The notes under the pieces were generated by a model. That model was not told the origin of the DNA. It saw nothing but the letters and a program-made list of their open reading frames with translations, and ran no database searches. From positions 1,674,001 through 1,738,000 of the forward strand of contig CALYLX010000142.1 of assembly GCA_944990035.1 (NCBI GenBank): DNA of 64,000 nt. The letters run 5' to 3'. How positions within the stretch are numbered: position 1 is the stretch's first letter; every line of letters starts with the position of its first letter. Shown piece by piece: positions 1-11,680 of the stretch. This DNA is from Clitopilus passeckerianus (taxonomy: Eukaryota > Basidiomycota > Agaricomycetes > Agaricales > Entolomataceae). The position numbers were made by a program, and so were the translations under genes.

Positions 1-1402
1 TTCAGCCCTAACCACCATGTCCCTCATTTCGGTTTCTCTGTTATCAAGTTCTTCGCGCTCCTTCCCAAGAGAAGCCAAGGCTGCCGTATTTGACGCATGG
101 GAGGTCGTCAACATTGCAAGCTGCTCCGCTAGGCGTGACATCGCGTTGTTGAGGGTAGGGATAGGCGTCATTTCCGGTACTGTCACGGTGTTTTAGTCAG
201 TTAACATGAATACCAGTCAAAAGTGCTTACTAGTCGCCGGTTTGTACGTTTCTTTGACTTTGGGGGAGGCTGCGCGAGAGTCACTGCCAAGGTGGCCACC
301 TCGACGAAGTTGCTCCTGCTCCCATTCAGCAGATTCTTCGTCCACTTCCTCCTGACTATCAAGGGAACATGTGAGCAAAACAGTTAAACTTGAGGTAGAT
401 GTGGAGATTACATACGCGTCAGCTATCATATCTTTCATTGCGTCCCGCCTCTGAGACGCTTCTTGTTTGCGAGACTTCTTGCTCAAAGCTATCCTTTCAT
501 GAGCACTGGTATATTCCGCAAATTCTGCGAGGAAGTTGAGCTTGGCGGACTAAACCGTTTAAAAAGTTCAACTTTACGAACCGTCATCGCCTTGTCCGAG
601 GTCATCTTCCTCTCTCATCAGTCGACTTTCTGGATGAGGCCCTTGATACTCATCGCTTCTACGGACCACAGACAGAGAGATAAAGTCTTCCTCCGTTGAA
701 GTGCCCGTTTTGCGAAGACGTTCGCGGCGATCCTTGGCCTCTTTGATAGAGCCCTCTGTGGGTATTATGGCCTCAATCGCTAGATAAGAAATCGGCATTC
801 AATTCAAAATATTCTGTAAAGAGAATTACCTGAGCTATCCGAGTCAATGGTCATGCTCATGTCGTCGACATCCATTGAAATATCCGCATCGTATGAATTA
901 TTTGCAGCTGCCGGTCTGTTGGTGATTGTGCTAGCTTTCAGTTCGTTGAGGTAGGCCTGATCATATGTCGGTCCACGGTTGGAAGAGATATTTGCTTGAT
1001 CTAAGTTCAATGGAATGTTCCTAAACGCCGTTTTTGCTGCTGCTTTCGCAAGGTAACGAGACCACTTACGCTGGATGTTGCCCAAGCTTGAGCTTTTGAC
1101 TCAAGTTCGATTTCTTCACTTGAAAGACTTCCCCTCCACCTTCCTGATACATTTTACTGTTAGAAATAGCGCTCGGCAGGCTTCAAGTCGCTGACCTCTT
1201 CGTCATCTCCTCCAAAGCTTAGCTTTGACTTTAGTTTCGAACGTTTTGCCTTGTTCTTGAGCTTTGAGGCCAAATTAATAGGCGATTCATCTTCTGTAGT
1301 CTGTACGCTCTCTGTTCTGTCGCTGTCTGGCGACGCCTGCCTTGCTCTTGCACTCGGCTTGGCCTTCGTTCGCTTGAAGATGACTGGAGGTGTCGAGGCC
1401 AT
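1..1402 (-). CDS. GCFC/Ntr2-like splicing factor (3' part outside window)
   Basis: The protein starts at the ATG at 1402 with a basic N-terminus (FKRTKAKPSARAR) followed by an acidic, Ser-rich stretch, as in GCFC/PAXBP1 and yeast Ntr2 proteins. Later exons carry the family motif around FISLSV...GPHPESRLMREEDD (about 690-600). A further exon at the window edge reads TPIPTLNNAMSRLAEQLAML, which in this family begins the central coiled coil. Family members help disassemble the spliceosome with Ntr1 and Prp43, acting in the nucleus. At least four short introns break the reading frame. The gene runs off the left edge, so the C-terminal GCFC domain is not seen. It is divergent from the Rad60-like gene, with only 92 bases between the start codons, so the two probably share a promoter. 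The family assignment is by motif memory and is fairly safe. Confidence 0.8.
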
Positions 1403-1494
1403 AATTTGGGATCAAAAGCACGTGATCGACACACGACCTGGAGAAAGGACGCGATTTCCCACGGTCAACAACCTGCTTTAGGCGTCCAAGGCTG

Positions 1495-3162
1495 ATGGCG
1501 GAATCAAGTCGACCACGACCAAGGCCGAAGCCACGGGCTGCAGCAAGACCGGTAGCATCAAATGTACCTGCAGCAACGAGCGGGACAGGTGTGGCTTCAA
1601 GCTCGAAAGCATCTGCAACTGCAACATCGATTGTGGAAGAAGATGAAGACGCGATGTTTATGCGGAACAGGAACAGGACTGCTAATGCCTGGCAGAAACT
1701 CGAAAAGAGGAGCAAAGGTAGCAAAGCACTCTTGGAAGTATACTGTATGCTAATAAAGAGCTTAGCTGCTGCTGTCCTTGAGGTCGAGAGTGGAAGCGAC
1801 GACGACGAAACTCCTTCTCCTCGACGGAATAAACGAAAGCATACCACTGCCCCTTCGTGGTCCAATCCGGCAAGGGTAGAAAGGTTGCACAATCTAATAC
1901 TACTTGCTTGCACAAAGCTAACGGTACTCCGATGTTGTTTTTTTATTAGGTTTCTCTCCGCCGATCTCCCTTCAGACACGGACGACGACGAGTTTGACAT
2001 CTTGGATGGCACAAGGACACCTCGGGCAACACGAAATGCGCCGGAAAAGAAACGAGTCTGTACTCGTCCACGTTCTGTGACGCCTCCGCCCGAGCTTACA
2101 CGCCAACAACTACAAGGTGCCCGAGTCATCGTGCAGTACGTGTGCCAATCCCTGAAGAGCGCTTAAATTGCCACTAACAGACATTACCAGGCAAACTCTC
2201 AATATTCAACCACGAGAAGAATCTCCCATCTCAATAGAATCAGATGAAGAGGTTGAGGTTGTCACGTTTACGAACCCAGAGTTGGCAGCTATTGTCAAGA
2301 ATGCCAAACTACGTGCTTCATCACAAGCTCCTCCCGCGAGCTCGCCTGCTCCTGAGGGAGCAGATACTATTATCGTTACAGTCAAGTGGAAACCTCATCC
2401 TTTGAATGAAGCCGGAAAGGAAGAACGATGGACGTTCAAGATGAATAGGGTATGAAATATCGTCTATATGCTGATATATGCTGAGTATTGACTTGACGAT
2501 CAGGATGATAATTTCAGGGATCTCTTCGAGGCATGTGCAGAGGAAGCCCAGATCTTACCCGACGAACTCGTTGTATCCTACAACAACCGTCAGATATATC
2601 CGTCGGTCACCCCCATAGCACTTCGCATATGGGGAAGAGCAGAGCTCAGTATGTTCTTGCCGACTTCCCCTACTACTATGCTCACACCTCTTCAGTTGCC
2701 TGCGATACCTCCACGCACGAGTACCTCCGGAAGAACCCCACCGGAGAATCAAGTCACTTCTCACTGGACCAAGCCCCCACCCCGACCCCCCAAGAGCTCT
2801 CAGATGATGACGACGAGCCTCTCGAATACGGCGACCAGGATGTGGACGACAAGTCGGAAACGGGTGGTGACACGTTCAGAATCACCATTCGGTCGGATGG
2901 CACTGAAGGTATCACCGTCACTGTTCGACCTTCGACAACGTGTGGTGCTATCGTCAAGGCGTTCTTGCAGAAGGCTGGGTTGCAAGACCAGTACCCCGGC
3001 GTGTTTAACCCCAGTACCTTGGCACCAAAGAAGAATGCGAGAGGTAAAGCCAAGGAGAAAGACCCGAGAGTTTGCATTGATGGTGACAAGATGGACAACG
3101 ATACTGAAATTGGAGATGCTGATCTAGAGGATGGGGACTTGGTCGAGATAGTTGGCTTGTGA
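1495..3162 (+). CDS. Rad60/Esc2/NIP45-like protein with two SUMO-like domains
   Basis: The N-terminus is Arg/Pro/Ala-rich and acidic. It is followed by a first SUMO-like fold (TIIVTVKWKPHPLNEAGKEE...WTFKMNRV, continuing into FRDLFEACAEEAQILPDELV). A C-terminal Rad60-SLD-type domain covers about 2870-3162 (FRITIRSDGTEGITVTVRP... to DLVEIVGL at the stop). In yeasts such proteins act with Smc5/6 and the SUMO machinery in recombination repair and silencing. Introns inferred from GT-AG sites lie near 1716-1763, 1876-1950, 2139-2180, 2451-2503 and 2650-2696. The frame before the second intron also reads through without a stop, so the first two introns are less certain. It converges on the capping triphosphatase gene, with about 200 bases between stop codons. 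Confidence 0.8.
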
Positions 3163-3361
3163 ATGCCTTCTCATTGTCTTGAATATTGCTTATGTCTCTC
3201 CTTTGGACACTGATTGAATACATATACCACTTGTCGTTCCTGCTTCTAATTCAGAACCATAGTACAAATAGTAATGAGATTACATTTCATGCGTCATCAA
3301 GAGGAATTCCAGCGAGAACCCTAAATACAAAAGTCCAATTGTCCAAAGCAAAGCGTGTCGT

Positions 3362-4555
3362 TCACTGCCATCGTTCAGTCACCAAGGAGTTCCTGACGAG
3401 GATGCGGGCATTATTCACAAACGCTCGAATGAGCTCGTCGAATGCACTGCGTTCGTGCTCGGACACGTTGACATCTCCTCGTGTGGCGGCAGTCGAAAGC
3501 AGAATTTCTGGTCGGGAAAACTCCAGTTCAAGTTCGTGCAGAATTTGAGGCTATGAGAGGAGGCTAAGAAGACGTGGTAGCGGAGAAGAATAAACCTGAA
3601 GTACCTGCGTGCTTCCGGAGGTCGTTGAGGTAACCTGAGTTAGGTCGATAGCAAACTCCTCATGAGAGTAGCTCAGACGATCCTTTCTGCGCTGGTGCGT
3701 CGCGCTTCCAATTGGGTGTGAGACTGTATTCAGGGTGGAACGACTTAAAACGCCCTTGCGCGTTATATGAAGATTACGACACGGAGCGCGTACCTGGTAC
3801 TTCAAGGTTCACGCTGACCCTCCAGTCTGCTGCCCGTTTTGGGCTGTAGATGTCCAGGCTTCCAAGGCGGATTTTCTGCATGCATTCGATGACTTGGCCA
3901 GACTTTTCATCGCGAGTGACGCGTATTTTCTCGTTGGACTTTTCGCCAGGGTAGAAAGCGTCCACGAGATAGAGGTGGGAGTAGTTCAGAGGACTTGGTG
4001 TGGTTGAGTGAGAGGAGGTCTTGAGGTTGTTGAGAAGGTTATTGAAGTGCTTGTGTTGATTCTTCCGTGAAGGTGAGGACGAGGTAACAAGAGGAGGGTT
4101 AAGGCCTAGAAGAACTCACAACGGACATGTTGGATTCAAAACGTGAGTCGACGCTGTCTGGTCTTATTACTGTTCAGTGAAGACCTTACATTAGTTCCTG
4201 TAGAAGAATGAAAGGTTCTTGGCCACGTACTGCTCTCAACAAGCACAGGCAAGTCTAACCTCTGGCCAGAAGCCTTATCCCTCAGCACACCAATCTTCGC
4301 TTCGACCTCAATACTCCCTCCAATGTCGGGTCTGTTGGCAATCTGATAATGCACAAAATCTGCAATTTCCTTGATGAATTCATCGAGCGGTTCGACACCA
4401 AGGATAGACAGGGAAAGCGGAGGTAAGCCTGAAGATGAGGAATCGGAGGACATGTGTCCGTTCGCGCCAGCGCTCGAAACAGAAGGTCGTGACTGGGATG
4501 GAGAATTGCTGGTTCGTGCACGCTTAGCTGGTGGCGGAGATGTGGTTCGGGGCAT
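3362..4555 (-). CDS. CET1: mRNA-capping RNA 5'-triphosphatase beta subunit (Cet1 type)
   Basis: This is the first enzyme of mRNA capping. It removes the gamma phosphate from the 5' end of nascent nuclear transcripts in a divalent-metal-dependent tunnel fold. After a Ser/Pro-rich N-terminus (about 45 residues), the core begins with EIADFVHYQIANRPDIGGSI and then VEVEAKIG, the Glu-containing motif A of fungal triphosphatases. Further exons hold DWRVSVNLEVPG (about 3830-3780), RLSYSHEEFAIDLTQV (about 3690-3640) and the acidic ELELEFSRPEI strand (about 3540-3505). The C-terminus is AFDELIRAFVNNARILVRNS, ending at a TGA at 3362-3364. At least four introns are present. The length of roughly 300 residues fits the core enzyme. 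Its fold is unrelated to that of the metazoan capping triphosphatase. Confidence 0.88.
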
Positions 4556-5185
4556 TTATATTGTGGACGTGCTGTGGTGTGATGGAGATGTGTGAGCGGC
4601 TCGGTGGTAGTAGGATGGGGATGGCTGGATTCAATCAGCGGACAGCATGTTCCCGTTAACATGTGCCTATAATGCGCCTCACCGTTCTTAGTGTTGCCTC
4701 CGAATAAACCGGGTTCGATGCCGTTCAGCCTTGCATCTCGGTTTCGCTTTGGAATACAAACGATAACCTGTGTGCTACCGTGACTGAAGCATTGCGTTTA
4801 AATGTCCAGTACCGCCTCTAACTTCCATGCCCTTACAGGAGAACCAAAGTTGCTTCGTTACACAAATCATATCCACAATTTTATAGTATACATTGGTGAG
4901 CCTTACACCCGAGATCAAATGAGGATATCCATTTCTTCCGCCGAGATCACAACTCAAACCTCCACTGTTGTTTTGAGTCACCGATTTTCTTGGTGGTAAC
5001 CTTAAACTGCAAGGGAAATGAGCTTGAGTCTTCCTCAGCAGGCATGCATAGAAGCTTACCACTTGGTTCCCTCCTGGTCCTACTACAGTTTCTCCAGAAA
5101 GCGCCTCAGCCCTATCGGCGGCCGGAACGATGCTAGAATATCATGCTTAGTATAGGAGATTAAGACCACCCAGTGAAGTAACTCG

Positions 5186-6897
5186 CTAGTAGTAATAACC
5201 ACCCGATGGGTCGTTTGCTCGTTCAAGGACCCAATCCGATGCAGTGGCTGGCCCGTCGACAACTCCGGCAGCGTTGCCCGAGTAGCGAATATACCAGTTG
5301 GTCGTGGGATAATATATCTTGAAGGTATTACCACTACCCGTGTATTTAATTCCGACCTATTCTGAAATTAGGGCAGAGTGGATGAAGTAATGTTAGCCCA
5401 CTTACACTTTGTCTGCCAGTATAGGGAGAAACACGCCAGGGTGATCCACTGTAAAACGCAAGCTGTTGATTGATCCCGATATTTTTCAGAACATAAGACG
5501 ATTCGGTTATCTCAGGATAACGTGAACCGGACGTGTAGGGAGGAGGGCCGCCTTGAGACAATGCATCGACGCTTTCGAAGAACCAGATCTGGTTATGAGC
5601 AACCTACAAACAGTGGGAGTTGAGAATAAGGGCTTCTTTCATTCAAGGAGTGATGCACCTTTCTTGGTTTAAGCAGGACCTAGGCCAAACAAACGTTTTA
5701 GCGATTTGACTTAGCAACGGAAGGATGGACACTTACCTCTTCGTCTGTAATGCTCACCGCCAGTTTCAAGGTGGTCTTAGGGTCCACCACATAGTCAAAC
5801 GTGATTCTAGAGGTCAATTAGTTGGTGATAGTCTCAACGAGCAAGAATGTTGAACTGACGAGTAAGTGTATTCCCCCAGGTTCTTGACAACCCACTCGAT
5901 GGGAGCTTGCGTGGCGGCGATTTTTGCCAATCCGTCCTTCCCTTTCTCCCAACCAAGATACACCTTCGAAGCGACATTGGTAATGACACATTTACCGTTC
6001 CCTTTAGGTTCAACAATCCACTAAATAGAAGCGTTCATGAGCCTCATGATATACGACATTAGGAACATTTGGTACTTGCCTCTTGCCGGTCGTCCTTTCT
6101 TACTGCCGTGGCCGAAAATGTTGTCGAATTCGCATCAATGTCGAGAGCGGCGCCATTCAAGGTCCGAATCCGGTAAGTATCTTTGGGTACGGTGGGCCAG
6201 TACTCGACAATCTGCCATCGCATGTTACGGCTGACAGTCTAGGAGGATATTCAGCATAAATCCAACGGCAGAGGATGGTGGTGCACGAACTCGACGATTC
6301 GAAATCTTCTTGTCGACAGTGTCAGTCTAGTATTCTCGAGTGTTAGCATGGGACAATCATCAAATCCTGGCAGCACGCGGACATACAGCTCCATTTTCAT
6401 TAACCCTAAGGAATGCTTCATGAACTGAGTCCGATCCGGGCATGGTCAGCCTGGAAACATTGCGATTAAGTCACAGGAAGAATAACGCAAGGAGATGGCC
6501 GAAACTCACGCATATGAACCATCGCTCTCTTTGACAACCTTCCAGGAGCTACTATTTGCGTTGAAGACCGCCGTTGGGGGTGCCGGAGCACGCGGCTGCG
6601 TCGAGTCGCTACCGGGATTTCCAATAGACAGGTAAAGTGGATAGTTCAAGGATTTAGTGGCAGCTGCCACAATCTGATACCTGTTTCCAGTGGGCTCCTT
6701 GACGAATTCCCACTTCAAACGCAAAGGGATGAGCCAGTCAAGTCTCACAGAGATCAGTAAATAGCTACCTGCTGGAGGTCCGTCTCCTTCAGTGAACGTA
6801 AAACGACCTGCTCTTCCTCGAGATCATATAGCTCAAGGTAAGTGCCAAAGTCGACGTTCTGGATGCGATAGAGGATATCAGGCGCAGGGAAAGCCAT
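5186..6897 (-). CDS. tandem beta-trefoil protein (ricin-B/CCL2-like lectin or I66-like inhibitor)
   Basis: The start at 6897 gives MAFPAPDILYRIQNVDFGTY, with no signal peptide. That suggests a cytosolic protein, as is usual for fungal defence lectins. At least two trefoil-like modules can be followed. The first (6897-6300) has YRIQNV...GTYLELYD, WEFVKEPTGNRYQIV and WKVVKESDGSY. The second (about 6235-5750) has TYRIRTLNGAALDIDANS, then VITNVASKVYLGWEKGKDGL and IEWVVKNLGEYTY, close in style to the Coprinopsis lectin CCL2. A third, weaker stretch (about 5560-5186) ends in NWYIRYSGNAAG, SDWVLERANDPSGGYYY and a TAG stop. Several introns of 50-70 bases interrupt it. Sugar binding is inferred from fold type only. 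An alternative is the beta-trefoil protease-inhibitor family I66. Similar fungal proteins deter nematodes and insects. Confidence 0.65.
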
Positions 6898-8087
6898 GTT
6901 TGAGTCGCTGGTGGTTGCAGTGTATCACCCAATGGACTTGCTTTATATCCAAAATATCCGACTATTGCGAGTGCTGTTTGATAATGTTTTCTTCGGTAAT
7001 TTCGTGTTTCCTGCTAGACAGCCAACTTGGAAGCAGGCCTGAGTAAGATATGTGGCAGAAGAATTCAATGGGATTGCAATTGAACGTACCTTGGTGGACC
7101 TGGTCGCGTGTCCTTCATTTTCGATGAATGGGCCTATCCGATACTCAAGAAGAGCTTTATCTTTCGATCATCCAATAAGATGCATCTCTTAAGACGGATT
7201 TAGACAACTTCCGTGGATTCTATGATAGAGTCTGTCAAAAGTGACAGCCAACTCGGACGGAGTTTCAAAGTTCATGAACGATTGGAGAGTTCATCGGTGT
7301 TATACCTTCATCTGATCCACACAGAAAACATCAGCGCTCGAGCAAGAATGGATAAAGTACTCGAAGGGAGTGCCAGATGGCATACCCATCTGTTTGCCCG
7401 AGAAGTCTTGGGGGATTTCTGCACAGATCCCACCATGACGCAGGCTCAAAAGGCACAGGCGTGTTATTCTTTCGTTCACAGTGGCCACATTCCGCTAGCT
7501 TGATCGTCCACCACAGGTCAGCTAGCCGTGCAGGCAGGGTCCGAGTGGATTTTGATAGATGACAGTGGCTTTTCCGGTGCAGGCGGTCATATGAAGGCTC
7601 TATAAAGGTAGAAAGAGTCCGCAAAGCGATTGAGGGCGTATTGCTAGCTTACATTCCATTTTCTGGACTGCGTATTTGCAAAAAGAAGTACCAAGGATTC
7701 AAGGAAGTCGGCCCTACTTTCCCACGTGTTGGACTCTCAGCAAACGATCGCCACAACTCTCTCATTGACCTTTTCTGAGGACTGGGAACCTGGACCTTCT
7801 TAATCTCTGTGTATTGTATCTGTGTTTTTGGATAACCTAAGTCAAGGCGTTGGGGGCACATCTGAGGTTTCTAGCACTGGGCACAATTTTGTCCATAGGC
7901 TGGAGTCCGAAGGACACGAACTATTCTAGTTCCAGCTGCCGAAAGTACTTACCACGTCGTGCTACAATTTCATCCGGAATATCTACACTGACAAAGGCTT
8001 ATAGCTTACTTTCAAGTAGGCAACGCCTACTTCCCTTTAAAAGGCGTCATTTGGAACTCGACTGCGCGAGGACCCAGATTTCAATGA
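6898..8087. other. no recognisable gene
   Basis: Open frames of 60-130 codons occur on both strands here, but none has an ATG start, convincing exon borders and a recognisable motif together. The region just left of 7100 would hold the promoter of the beta-trefoil gene. Decayed or very fast-evolving coding sequence is possible. Confidence 0.4.
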
Positions 8088-8516
8088 CCTCTGAACCGAT
8101 TCCTTGCTTTCTATTCATCTACACGGGCTCATACCAGTCCTCAACCTTATGTACTTCTTCTTTGGACAAATTACGACTTGCCAGTACTGCTAAAGGGGCC
8201 CGTTGTGTACAAGACCTTCCTGGAGGCGACTGAAATCGAAAGGTCGCTCAAGCTGGACCCGATTTCGTCCCGACCTTTCGAGTTTGGCGAGATTGACCCC
8301 GAATCCTACATATCAGTCATGCTATCTTCACTTGATGAAAAAAAGTTTTATACGACGCATAGATACCCCTCAAAACGAACAAATGTAATATTAAACAACT
8401 CAGAAAAGAACGATGATGTCTACGAAGAAATATGGTCTGAGGATCTATCGTCTTGCGCCGCAAGGCGCGCATCGTGGTCTGCTAGCTGCCGCCTCGCGTC
8501 GGTTGTTTGTCCATAA
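8088..8516 (+). CDS. possible hypothetical exon, weak
   Basis: An open frame follows a TGA at 8085-8087 and reads protein-like from about 8127 (SPQPYVLLLWTNYDLPVLL, later FEFGEIDPESYISVMLSSLD). It has no ATG near its beginning. It overlaps the 3' end of the better-supported minus-strand gene at 8420-8968. It could be the last exon of an unrecognised gene whose upstream exons lie around 7200-8080, or chance. No family is recognised. Confidence 0.2.
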   Translation, partial: PLNRFLAFYSSTRAHTSPQPYVLLLWTNYDLPVLLKGPVVYKTFLEATEIERSLKLDPISSRPFEFGEIDPESYISVMLSSLDEKKFYTTHRYPSKRTNVILNNSEKNDDVYEEIWSEDLSSCAARRASWSASCRLASVVCP

Positions 8517-8968
8517 AGCCCCGCATCTTGGTTACGGTCGAGCAGACTGAGCCAACTATCGGTAACCTGGCAGGACGTTGCCTCATATCTACGAATTCTG
8601 TATTGCTCCCTAAAAGCCCCCATCAAAATGCGAAGGAATGAATCGAAGGCACTGTCTGAATGGACACAGTATTCCCCGAGCTCCTCAGGTGTCCAGGGAT
8701 TGAACCAGCTATAGCTGCCTGTTGGATCAGTTGAAGGGTGGGTGATGTTTCCTTCGACTATGGTAATATTCCATTCGTGGACGGATTGGTAATGCTCGAG
8801 TGGGATGTTTACTTGGCCAGGTGTGGCAGAAGAATCTCTCCTCATCCCTGTTGTAGCCCACAACCTTAGCTGGGATCCTACTGTCGTACACTGATTTGAA
8901 GTAGAGACCGTAGTTCCGGGTTGAAGTCCTGACTCGTATGACTATGTATTGCTGGACTGACCACGACA
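8420..8968 (-). CDS. hypothetical protein, two exons
   Basis: The ATG at 8968 begins MSWSVQQYIVIRVRTSTRNY, with frame through GLYFKSVYDSRIPAKVVGYN. A good GT-AG intron at 8758-8812 (55 bases) joins ...FCHTWP to IEGNITHPSTDPTGSYSWF. The frame then stays open to the stop at 8420. The product is about 164 residues, with no signal peptide or membrane segment. The C-terminal third is rich in Asp, Arg and Gln (DARRQLADHDARLAAQDD) and probably forms a helix. The middle part (FNPWTPEELGEYCVHSDSAF) looks globular. No known family is recognised. The precise splice and continued open frame on both sides argue that the gene is real. Confidence 0.55.
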
Positions 8969-9847
8969 TTTCGACTAAATGTAGTTGGGGGGCTTGTAGC
9001 TTGTCGAGTTGGGAATTGTTGGTTGTGTTCAATAGAATAGATCACTCCCCATTCTACTATTCTGTAACCAACTTAGAGGTACGCCTCTCAGTACTATGCA
9101 GTACTTGTCTTGTTCCCGGAGTAGTTGATAAGTGTGGATTTCGGCTCGAAAGCACGAGTCAATACAGACAGAGTGAGCACTGGAAGGATACAAACTTTTA
9201 GATCTGCCAATCTAGTGCAAGGCTCCAGAAGGAAGAGATACAAGGCAGGCTCAAGTATCTAAGTGTGTCATGGAGAAGTCAAGTCAAGTCAATGCCTGGT
9301 GCAATGAACAGTGTTCAGCTTCAAGTTGCTGCCAACTTGCTTGAGTGGCACGTAAGACCCATCAATCCGAGTCGACCAGTTAGCATCAACAAAAGAAAAT
9401 AAAGGAAGCCTCCAGGAGAGCCTGACTGTGTGGATCCAGGTGATTGTTCAGTGGGGAACGTATGGACAAAGACGCATCTTTGGCACCGGTCAAAGGGATC
9501 TGTTTCTGACCCAAAGGTACGCATCTTTGGCGCATTTTACGATCCGCGCAACTGTCAAACCTAACGAATGATTGACAGAATGATGAAAGGCTTGTATGGC
9601 GAACGAGTCGGAAATTTCCTACGAGGGGACACGAAAATTGAGTGGTACGAGGTGTGCATAGGAGAAAACAAGTTCAAAAGTACAAGACTATCGTGATAGT
9701 AGAGGAAAGGGAAATGAAAAGGCAGGTAACTAAGGTACGATTCGGAGTGTCCAATATACATATGCGTTTTGTCTGGATGCGATATTTGAAGTGTGGGGAC
9801 GTAAGGTTTACCAAAGGTCGTGCAATATATGAAGCTTATGAAGGTTC
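8969..9847. other. intergenic, no gene seen
   Basis: Only short open frames without splice support are found. A few tandem copies of AAGTC occur near 9270-9290. The region is flanked by the start of the 8420-8968 gene on the left and the 3' end of an F-box-like gene on the right. Confidence 0.5.
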
Positions 9848-10842
9848 TTAACTGCTATTCTCATCCTCATCCTGAGCCAAGCGACGTGCAACCTCACGTT
9901 CAACAAGAGTCCACATGTCCTCGCCCCCTCTTGCACCAGAATTCCAGTCTCCTACAGTTAGGTGGCTAAGGCAGACAACACGCTTCGGCCAGGCCGCCAG
10001 CATATGGGGAGTATTATCGATAGTTGACCAACCTTTCCCATCGATGTAATGTCCGAACGCAACATACAATAAACGAGGCAATTTCCCCCAAAGCCTAGCA
10101 ACACTGTCCGGCGATCCGGAACATGCCAGAGCCAGATGAGTGAGAGAGCGCAAATTCTCCCAGCCACGGTAGTCTGGCCAATCGTCGTCGTCATCGTAGA
10201 CGTGAAGATGTGTCAAGTTTGCAAAACAGGGGTGTTCGAATGGCCACACTTTGAGACTCCCGTAGTCTGATGCATGTACGCAGAGATTCGTCACTCTGGT
10301 TGTTAGTCGTCGAAGCTGGCACCCTGCATTTGGGTGTTCTAGGAAGGGGGTGGGTGTGAAGATCGCAAGATTTTCTACACCACTGCAAGCGGCGAGAATT
10401 TGGTCACAAATTTTTTCATCTTTCATGCTGCCAAACATAGAGGGGATCCAGAGACTTTTCACGTTTAGAGCGTAAAAGCCCGGTGGTGAAACAGGTTTCA
10501 TGAGGTTGTTGGAGTAAAAGCGCTGCACCCTGTAATCTGACATTCTTTCTCTGGAGCAATTACCAAGGTTGATGACTTGATAAAGGATCGGATCCACCCT
10601 CGAGAACCGCCTCAGTGTTGCATACTATATGTAATCGCCAAGTACACTCACCATAATTTAACCCGTCGCGCCACGAGCACCAAGGTGGGACACATTCGTG
10701 GATATTTTTTGGCGCACATCTCAAAGATCGCTCTCTCGATGTCAGGCACGAGCTTTGGAGCACCAATGATGCCAGTTGATACAATGTTAGGCATCCACGC
10801 CGATATAATACTGGTGACCAGACGTGAAAGGGAGCCTATCAT
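9848..10842 (-). CDS. F-box-like/LRR-like hypothetical protein of Agaricomycetes
   Basis: The ATG at 10842 opens a short first exon whose core, VPDIERAIFEMCAKKYPRMC followed by PTLVLVARRVKLW, matches the F-box-like N-terminus found in large mushroom families. An intron of about 50 bases ends near 10601. The join gives ARRVKLWVDPILYQVINLG in frame, a typical continuation. The second exon runs open to 9848 (about 250 residues). It has Leu-rich stretches such as CFANLTHLHVYD, NLRSLTHLALACSG and KLPRLLYVAFGHY, suggesting irregular leucine-rich repeats. The C-terminus is acidic (AQDEDENSS). Such proteins are presumed SCF ubiquitin-ligase adaptors, but that role is inferred only. The ordering of F-box-like N-terminus and scanning repeats is seen directly. 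Confidence 0.7.
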
Positions 10843-10905
10843 GTTTCGATGCGGGGGAAGTGGGGGATGTCTATATGGATCCTCATGAGTATGATTTGGG
10901 GTAAA

Positions 10906-11680
10906 CTAGACTGCGACCCACCCGAGCAACGTCCTTAGTTCGTTGATGTCATCTAGCATCTCGGCTATAAAGAAAGCAGTTATAGCCATCCTCTCAGCAA
11001 GGTTCAACCATTACCTTCTTTTTTTTTAGAATTTGCACCCCAGTAACTTTGGCAATACCGGTCACAATAGCATTTCCCTGTTAATGCTTGAGAAAGTGCC
11101 AGCATTGACGAAACAACTACTCACATTGCCATTCGTCCCAGGATAGTTCCTCTTCAATCTTTCCTGTGCCAAATTCATTCAAAAGAAAAGCTTGAACGCC
11201 AGCTATGTCACCCATACTGGCATCCAAACATCGTGCATGTGGATCACCACTAAGATCTGCCCTCATCACCACCACATCACCTCTATAGAACAACCGGGGG
11301 GTGTTGTTTGGGTTGAAATCGACCAGTCGGGCCAGGGTCTGATTCACCGGTAACTTGGGAGAGAGGTTGTAATACACAAGATACGAGGCGGTCAAGGTTC
11401 TCAAACGTGATTTGCGGACCTCAGCGCCGTAAGTAGCAGCAAGGTCAACGCAGCGATCAAAGCATGCAAGTGCTGAGTTGTCTTCCATGGCCACAGAGCG
11501 AGTCACCATAGGCATTAGTTGTGACCCAGAGCCATCTGCAGTAAAGACAATGCAAGTGTGGGCTTCATATGAAATGGTATCGCCATCGGCTATAAAACGA
11601 GGTTTCATGCTGGCGATTGGGAGGGTCCAAGTCAAGCGCAATGAGAACTTTGAGATCTTGGACTGGTCAAAGCAGATCAT
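10906..11680 (-). CDS. hypothetical protein with Cys-rich C-terminus resembling half a MYND finger
   Basis: Three exons are supported. The long first exon (from about 11680 to 11117) contains FSLRLTWTLPIASMKPRFIA, GDTISYEAHTCIVFTADGSG and LARLVDFNPNNTPRLFYRGD. An intron follows EWQ, and the next exon reads WKCYCDRYCQSYWGANSKKK. A second intron leads to AEMLDDINELRTLLGWVAV and a TAG at 10906-10908. The YCxxxCQxxW pattern is that of the second half of a MYND zinc finger, but the first Cys pairs are missing, so zinc binding is doubtful. The start is uncertain. The ATG at 11680 is the first in frame, but the frame is open further up to 11719 with a GTG, so a short 5' exon may exist. No function is assigned. 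Confidence 0.55.

Noticed and set aside
1287..2129. Minus-strand frame of 280 codons opposite the Rad60-like gene
   Set aside because: Its translation has no family features, and it covers exons whose other strand encodes recognisable domains.
9265..9300. AAGTC tandem as a functional site
   Set aside because: Only three or four short units in a gene-free stretch; an ordinary microsatellite.
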